Positions 59,707 through 64,000 of a stretch of 64,000 nucleotides of DNA are shown one piece after another. Each line of letters begins with the position of its first letter. Position 1 is the stretch's first letter. The stretch covers positions 1-64,000 of the forward strand of contig NZ_BOMG01000094.1 of NCBI RefSeq assembly GCF_016862075.1, written 5' to 3'. Both the position numbers and the translations under genes were made by a program. This stretch comes from Actinoplanes couchii. GTDB taxonomy: Bacteria > Actinomycetota > Actinomycetes > Mycobacteriales > Micromonosporaceae. Below the pieces are notes generated by a model, which saw nothing but the letters and a program-made list of their open reading frames with translations, made no database searches and was not told the DNA's origin.

Positions 59707-61350
59707 TCAGCGCGTGCGGTAGGTGGCCCGGTCGAAGTCGGCGTAGCCGCCCTCGGCGCCCAGGTCCTGCACCCAGAGGCCGACGAACGCGCCGGTGAAA
59801 CCCCAGGCCTCGGGCTCGCCGGGCGTCATCGTGGCGGCGTACTCGTCGGACAGGGTGGTGGCGTCGAACGTGTGGCTGAGCTCGCGCCAGCCGGTTCCCG
59901 ACTCGGGTTCGGTCGTGAAGGCGAAGGTCAGGTCCGGGCCGTCCAGACTGACCCGCAGGCCGGTCCGGCGGACGCCGCCCAGCGGGACCGGCGGCACCGA
60001 CGCGGTGGTGACCCGCCCGCTGTCGCAGCACAGCACGCCCAGGATCGGCGCGCCGTCGTCGTCGGCCGTGACGTGCAGGAAGTACCAGTTGCGGGAGTTG
60101 TAGTACGCCGTGACACCGGCCAGCTGCCGGAAATTACGCGGCTCGAACTCGCAGACCGCCTCGAACGTGCTGCGCGGCGCGGTCACCCTGCGGGCCACCA
60201 GACTCGGTTGGTGCCTGGTCATCGGCGATCGGCCGCCCAGGATCCGCAGGTGCGACGGGCGGCTGGTCAGGTCCACCCAGTCCGGTGTGGCCGGCCGGCG
60301 CAGCGTCGACCAGTCGACACCGAGCCGTGGCGTGTCGAAGTGGTCGTCCTCGTCCTGCCCGGGCGGCACCGGCCGGACCGTGGCGGTGCTCGCGGCGGGC
60401 GCCGGGTAGCTCTCGGCCGGAATCCCGCCCGGAACCCGCGGCCAGCCGCCGGCCGGCCAGTCCACCCGCTGCAGGGCGGTCTCCCGGCCCAGGACACACC
60501 GGCCGGACGGCTGGTACGGGCGGGCGGCCAGGTACGCCAGGTACCACTCGCCGTCCGGGGTTCGCACCAGGCTGCCGTGGCCGGCTTTCTGCAGCGCGAG
60601 GTCCGGGCGACCGGCCGAGGTGAGCATCGGCCCGGCCGGGTCCACCCGGTACGGGCCGAGCAGCCGCCGGGACCGGGCGACGGTGATCTGGTGGGTCAGT
60701 CCGGTGCCACCCTCCGCGGTGATCAGGTAGTACCAGCCGTCCCGGTGGTGCACGACCGGCGCCTCGGTGAGCCCGGCCGCCGTGCCCTCGAAGATCAGGT
60801 ACTCGGGGCCGACCAGGCGGCGGTCCCGGTGGTCGTACTGCTGGATGGAGATGCCGGCGAACCGGTTGCGGCCGGGCCGCCAGTCCGCCCGCATCGACAG
60901 CATCCAGCTGATCCCGTCGTCGTCGTGGAACAGCGAGGCGTCGAAACCCCGCCCGTGCAGCGCCACCGGATCCGACCAGGGCCCGGTGATGTCCGGTGCG
61001 GTGGTCAGGTAGTTCTGCGGATCCCAGTACCCGGCCGCGAACGTGGCGACGTCGGTGTAGAGCAGGTGGAACAGCCCGTGCGCGTGGGTGAGGTTCGGCG
61101 CCCACACCCCGCACGAGTCGGCGGTCCCGGTCAGGTCGAGCAGCCGCCGTTCGGTCAGCACCCCACCGAGCGGCTGCCAGGTGACCAGGTCGGCCGAGTG
61201 GTGGATCCGGACGCCCGGGTACCACTCGAACGTCGAGGTCGCGATGAAGTAGCCGGCGCCGGTGCGCAGGATCGACGGGTCCGGGTGGAAGCCGGGCAGC
61301 ACCGGGTTCCGTACCAGCAGCGGAGCGACGGCTGCCTTGGCGATGGTCAT
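59707..61350 (-). CDS. GH43 beta-xylosidase
   Basis: 547 residues, no signal peptide, so intracellular. NPVLPGFHPDPSILRTGAGYFIATSTFEWYPG starts the five-bladed propeller with the base Asp; DASLFHDDDGISWMLSM has the second Asp and GLTEAPVVHHRDGWYYLITAEGG the acid Glu. The C-terminal half (from about 330) is the beta-sandwich of GH43 subfamily 11 xylosidases. It cleaves imported xylo-oligosaccharides to xylose. It lies between the two xylanase genes on the same strand. Confidence 0.92.
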   Translation of the reverse strand: MTIAKAAVAPLLVRNPVLPGFHPDPSILRTGAGYFIATSTFEWYPGVRIHHSADLVTWQPLGGVLTERRLLDLTGTADSCGVWAPNLTHAHGLFHLLYTDVATFAAGYWDPQNYLTTAPDITGPWSDPVALHGRGFDASLFHDDDGISWMLSMRADWRPGRNRFAGISIQQYDHRDRRLVGPEYLIFEGTAAGLTEAPVVHHRDGWYYLITAEGGTGLTHQITVARSRRLLGPYRVDPAGPMLTSAGRPDLALQKAGHGSLVRTPDGEWYLAYLAARPYQPSGRCVLGRETALQRVDWPAGGWPRVPGGIPAESYPAPAASTATVRPVPPGQDEDDHFDTPRLGVDWSTLRRPATPDWVDLTSRPSHLRILGGRSPMTRHQPSLVARRVTAPRSTFEAVCEFEPRNFRQLAGVTAYYNSRNWYFLHVTADDDGAPILGVLCCDSGRVTTASVPPVPLGGVRRTGLRVSLDGPDLTFAFTTEPESGTGWRELSHTFDATTLSDEYAATMTPGEPEAWGFTGAFVGLWVQDLGAEGGYADFDRATYRTR

Positions 61351-61370
61351 CGAGGTCCCTCCACTGGGGG

Positions 61371-61404
61371 TGGTGCGGCAGCGGGCGGACCGGCCGCCGC
61401 ACCA
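61371..61404. terminator. Intergenic hairpin between GH11 and GH43 genes
   Basis: TGGTGCGGC (61371-61379) pairs perfectly with GCCGCACCA (61396-61404), a 9-bp stem, in the 61-bp gap between two genes of the same strand. It could partly terminate transcription or protect the upstream mRNA, letting the secreted GH11 be made in excess of the cytoplasmic enzyme. Confidence 0.55.
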
Positions 61405-61411
61405 AGGGTGG

Positions 61412-62401
61412 TCAGCTCGTCTGGCAGGAGATGGTCGGCCAGGTCCAGTTGCCGTTGGCCATCACGGTGATGCCGAAGTTGTTGCCGTTGCCGTTCGGCC
61501 GCGCGGTGACCGTGCCACTGGTGCCGGTGACCGCGGCGTTCCAGCTGTTCTGGATGCTCTGGCCGCCGTTGAGGTTCAGCGTGACGGTCCAGTTGCTGGT
61601 GTTGGCGACCGCGACGTTGAGGTTGAACCGGTCACCGAACTGCTCACCGGCCGACAGCGTGGCGGTGCAGTTCCCGGACGGCGGCGGTGTGGTGGTGCCG
61701 CCACCGCTGCCCTCCCGGACGGTGATGTCCGAGCTGCCGGCGCTCTGGTACCCCTCGGTCGCCATCACCTGGTAGGCGTGGTTGGTGCCCAGGTTCAGCC
61801 CGGCCCGCGCCCACGCGTCGAAGTGGTTCGCCGTGGTGATCGTGCCGGAGCTGCGCTTCTGCTGCCGGACGCTCCAGTACTGGTAGAACGTCTGGATCCC
61901 GTCGATCGACGGCGCGTTGGTGCGCAGGCTGCGCAGGATGTCGTAGGTGCCGCCGTCGGTGGTGACGGTGCCCAGCCGGGTGGCGCCGCTGCTCGGGTTG
62001 TAGCTGCCGAAGTTCTCCACCACGTAGTACTCGATCAACGGGTTCCGGGTCCACCCGTACAGCGCCAGATAGGTGTTGTTGTTGCCCGGGTTGTAGGTGC
62101 CCGAGTAGGTGACCGTGCGGCGGGTGCCGGTGGCCCAGCCCTTGCCGCCGACCCAGTTGTTGGTGCTGCGGTCCCAGCTGCTGGAGTACCGGCCGTCGGC
62201 GCGCAGCGTCATGCTCGCGTTGCCGCTGTCCTTCCAGAACGAGAAGTAGTAGCCGTTGTGGGTGCCGGTCAGGTTCGAGGTGAGGGTCCGGTCGGCCTCG
62301 GCGCGGGCCGGCCCGCCCACCGCCACGGCGGCCAGCGTCAGCGCGAACACGCCGGCGACACCTGCCAGTAAGCGGAAGCGTCGGGTGAGAGCTGCGGTCA
62401 T
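61412..62401 (-). CDS. GH11 endo-xylanase with CBM2
   Basis: 329 residues. Signal peptide ends near ARA (34). The beta-jelly-roll has NGYYFSFWKDSGNASM, PLIEYYVVEN (nucleophile Glu124) and MATEGYQSAGSSD (acid/base Glu216). A Gly/Thr/Pro linker leads to CBM2, CTATLSAGEQFGDRFNLNV and WTVTLNLNGGQSIQNSWNAA with NWTWPTISC at the end. It is a secreted xylanase that binds cellulose. ATG 62401 follows GGAGGAGG. It is first in the xylan operon. Confidence 0.95.
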   Translation of the reverse strand: MTAALTRRFRLLAGVAGVFALTLAAVAVGGPARAEADRTLTSNLTGTHNGYYFSFWKDSGNASMTLRADGRYSSSWDRSTNNWVGGKGWATGTRRTVTYSGTYNPGNNNTYLALYGWTRNPLIEYYVVENFGSYNPSSGATRLGTVTTDGGTYDILRSLRTNAPSIDGIQTFYQYWSVRQQKRSSGTITTANHFDAWARAGLNLGTNHAYQVMATEGYQSAGSSDITVREGSGGGTTTPPPSGNCTATLSAGEQFGDRFNLNVAVANTSNWTVTLNLNGGQSIQNSWNAAVTGTSGTVTARPNGNGNNFGITVMANGNWTWPTISCQTS

Positions 62402-62508
62402 GTCAGTGTTCCTCCTCCGGAACGGCTGTCGGGGAACAGCCCGATGGCGCGGATGGGGAAATGCCGCCGCCACGGGAGATGACGGCCATCGACCTCCGTC
62501 ATGGCGAG

Positions 62509-62569
62509 ATCGTGGCGTGCCCGCCGCCCGACTGTCAACAACTTCCGGAAACCTTTCGGAAATACCGAA
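62509..62569 (-). promoter_or_regulatory. GH11 xylanase promoter and GAAA/TTTC-type dyads
   Basis: On the minus strand, -35 TTGACA (62538-62533) and -10 CACGAT (62514-62509) are 18 bp apart. Directly upstream are CCGGAAACCTTTCGG (62545-62559) and TTCGG-N5-CCGAA (62555-62569). GAAA/TTTC palindromes are known from actinomycete xylanase promoters; here the arms are 2 bp apart rather than one, so the match is partial. Confidence 0.55.
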
Positions 62570-62921
62570 GATGATCTCCGTGTCCCGACCGAGGGAAATC
62601 ACCAGCTCAAGCCGCCGGAAAGTGCATTCCCAAGCCTCTGCGGACCGCTCGTTCCGAACAGGTGGCAGTCGCCACCTCCGAAACTTACGGGAGTAGCGCC
62701 GACACTACCGGCCAGGTCTCCGGATTCGGATTTTTTCAGGGCGGACGTCGGAACTTCCGGGAAGTCGTGGACTTCGGCGCGAGGCATTCCGTAACAGTTT
62801 TCCGGCCCCATCTTGTCGCACCATCTGCGGAGAATTGTTCGCTGGAAAGTGTTACGCCCGGCATTCACCTGCCCATACCTGCCCGAATCGGATTCGGAGA
62901 AAATGGAGACGCCATTCTTCA

Positions 62922-62951
62922 TTGAGAAAACCGGGAGCGCTCCCGTAACAT
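62922..62951 (+). promoter_or_regulatory. Esterase promoter with a CebR-like operator in the spacer
   Basis: -35 TTGAGA (62922-62927), -10 TAACAT (62946-62951), 18-bp spacer. CGGGAGCGCTCCCG (62932-62945) fills the spacer. Its core GGGAGCGCTCCC equals the CebR operator of Streptomyces (TGGGAGCGCTCCCA) except for the outermost pair. A LacI-family repressor here would block polymerase directly. Confidence 0.8.
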
Positions 62952-63002
62952 CGCAGAAATCCCCGGCAATTTATGAATGCCGATACTTTCGGGAGGCTTC
63001 CG

Positions 63003-64000
63003 GTGGCCCAGCCAAGATCAGGGAACCGCGCCGTGCTCGGTGCCGTCGTCGCCCTCACGGCGATGCTCGTGGTGGCCGCGACAGCCGTCCTCACCGGCCC
63101 GGGCAGCGCGGCCGCGGCGCCCACCGCCGGCTGCGGGAAGACGGCCACTCTGCGGGACGGCACCCACACGATCCAGAGCGGCGGCCGGGCCCGCACCTAC
63201 TCCCTGCGCCTGCCGTCCGGATACACCAGCAGCCGGCCGTACCGGCTGGTCGTCGGCCTGCACTGGCTCAACGGGAGCGCCGCCGACGTGGTCGCCAACG
63301 GCTTCTACGGATTGCAGCAGCGCTCCGGCGACAGCGCCGTCTTCATCGCCCCGCAGGGCCTGGACGCCGGCTGGGCCAACACCGGCGGCCGGGACGTCAC
63401 CCTGGTCGACGACATCCTGCGCGCCGTCGAGAACGACCTGTGCGTGGACACGTCCCAGCGATTCGCGCTCGGCTTCAGCTACGGCGGCGCGATGAGCTAC
63501 GCCCTGGCCTGTGCCCGCCCCACCGTCTTCCGGGCGGTCGCACCCATCGCCGGCGCCAACCTCAGCGGTTGCTCCGGGGCGTCCGGCCCGGTCGCCTACT
63601 TCGGCATCCACGGCATCCGCGACAGCGTCCTGAACATCTCCCAGGGCCGCTCGATCCGGGACACCTTCGTCCGCGCCAACGGATGCGCCGCGCAGAACCC
63701 GCCAGAACCGGGGCAGGGCAGCGGAACCCACGTGACCACGGCCTACACCGGATGCCGGGCCGGCTATCCGGTGCGCTGGGCCGCCTTCGACGGCGACCAC
63801 GTGCCACTGCCGACCGACCGCAACGCCTCGACGTCGTGGGTCTCCGGTGAGGTGTGGCAGTTCTTCGCCCAGTTCGGCAGCACCACACCGTCGTCGCCGC
63901 CCTCGTCGCCGTCCTCGCCGCCCCCCTCGTCGTCCGCGGCGTGTCGGGTGACCAGCACCGTCAACGCCTGGAACACCGGGCTGACCGCCGACCTGACCGT
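63003..64000 (+). CDS. Secreted PHB-depolymerase/feruloyl-esterase-like enzyme with binding module (partial)
   Basis: 332 codons, open to the window edge. GTG 63003 after GGGAGG. A long signal region (LGAVVALTAMLVVAATAVL) ends near AAA. RTYSLRLPSGYTSSRPYRLVVGLHWLNGSA is the oxyanion segment; ALGFSYGGAMSYALAC has the nucleophile Ser in GxSxG; FDGDHVPLP gives the His. After a Pro/Ser linker (TTPSSPPSSPSSPPPSS), CRVTSTVNAWNTGLTADLT begins a CBM2-type domain. It probably removes feruloyl or acetyl groups from xylan; it is divergent from the xylanase operon. Confidence 0.88.
   Translation, partial: MAQPRSGNRAVLGAVVALTAMLVVAATAVLTGPGSAAAAPTAGCGKTATLRDGTHTIQSGGRARTYSLRLPSGYTSSRPYRLVVGLHWLNGSAADVVANGFYGLQQRSGDSAVFIAPQGLDAGWANTGGRDVTLVDDILRAVENDLCVDTSQRFALGFSYGGAMSYALACARPTVFRAVAPIAGANLSGCSGASGPVAYFGIHGIRDSVLNISQGRSIRDTFVRANGCAAQNPPEPGQGSGTHVTTAYTGCRAGYPVRWAAFDGDHVPLPTDRNASTSWVSGEVWQFFAQFGSTTPSSPPSSPSSPPPSSSAACRVTSTVNAWNTGLTADLT

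Larger units (their letters stand above)
62402..63002. other. 601-bp divergent regulatory region of the xylan locus
   Basis: No protein-coding gene is convincing here; the sequence is clearly less GC-rich than its neighbours. It holds the GH11 promoter (62509-62538), palindromic TTCGG/CCGAA elements (62545-62569), a hairpin GGTGGC-AGTC-GCCACC (62661-62676), the motif CCGAAACTTACGG (62678-62690), the esterase promoter with a CebR-like dyad (62922-62951), and CCGATACTTTCGG (62980-62992) next to the esterase ribosome-binding site. Confidence 0.85.

Noticed and set aside
59872..61470. 532-codon plus-strand frame across the GH43 gene
   Set aside because: Composition (Gly/Arg/Pro-rich) and position are those of a shadow of the GH43 beta-xylosidase.

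Overview
The window is high-GC actinomycete DNA: almost all third codon positions are G or C, GTG and TTG starts are common, many genes overlap by ATGA/GTGA/TGATG, and the content is rich in secreted glycoside hydrolases, one- and two-component regulators, and a SigE-family sigma factor beside an HSP18 regulator/Hsp20 pair. This fits Micromonosporaceae, with Actinoplanes as my best guess (inference; no 16S rRNA gene is present). I saw no rRNA, tRNA, insertion sequence, prophage or CRISPR array.

Layout. 1-8.8 kb: small detoxification modules, each a flavin or hydrolase enzyme divergent from its own MarR, TetR or HxlR regulator, with palindromic operators visible between them. 8.9-14.9 kb: a GT87-like mannosyltransferase, a sulfatase with two frameshifts that meets its formylglycine-generating enzyme tail to tail, a PPOX/MerR pair and an SDR with a 19-bp-spacer MerR promoter. 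14.9-18.9 kb: a DUF697 GTPase, a transglutaminase-like protein, and the HSP18 regulator divergent from Hsp18. 18.9-24.5 kb: a zinc alcohol dehydrogenase with internal tandem repeats, a CmtR-like metal sensor with a CDF exporter and an ICMT-type methyltransferase, a fructosamine kinase, and a SigE sigma factor with a membrane partner.

24.5-35.7 kb is an arabinan/galactan island: GT39-like membrane protein, GH43-AbfB, GH27-CBM13, GH127, a GH63-like enzyme coupled to a degenerate protein kinase, and AbfB-GH43. Two of its promoters carry nearly the same LacI-type operator. 35.7-41 kb is accessory: an MFS exporter behind a 17-codon leader peptide and two competing hairpins (a likely translational attenuator), an HNH-type toxin-like gene overlapping a probable immunity gene, and a head-to-head junction that leaves a TetR regulator without its DNA-binding domain.

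41-55 kb: a secreted hydrolase with two EF-hand loops ahead of a two-component system, two adjacent amine oxidases of which one is circularly permuted, further TetR modules, an S41 peptidase, an aminoglycoside-phosphotransferase-like gene, and an alr-ddl pair. 55.2-64 kb is a xylan-utilisation locus on the minus strand: GH11 xylanase, GH43 beta-xylosidase, GH10 xylanase and an ABC sugar importer without its ATPase. It is divergent from a secreted esterase whose promoter spacer is filled by a CebR-like palindrome.

Four apparent single-base frameshifts lie at or next to short C or G runs (sulfatase twice, the 40 kb hypothetical, the GH10 CBM2). Either the assembly has homopolymer errors or several genes are really decaying; reads are needed to decide. 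In-frame tandem duplications are also unusually frequent at 19-27 kb.
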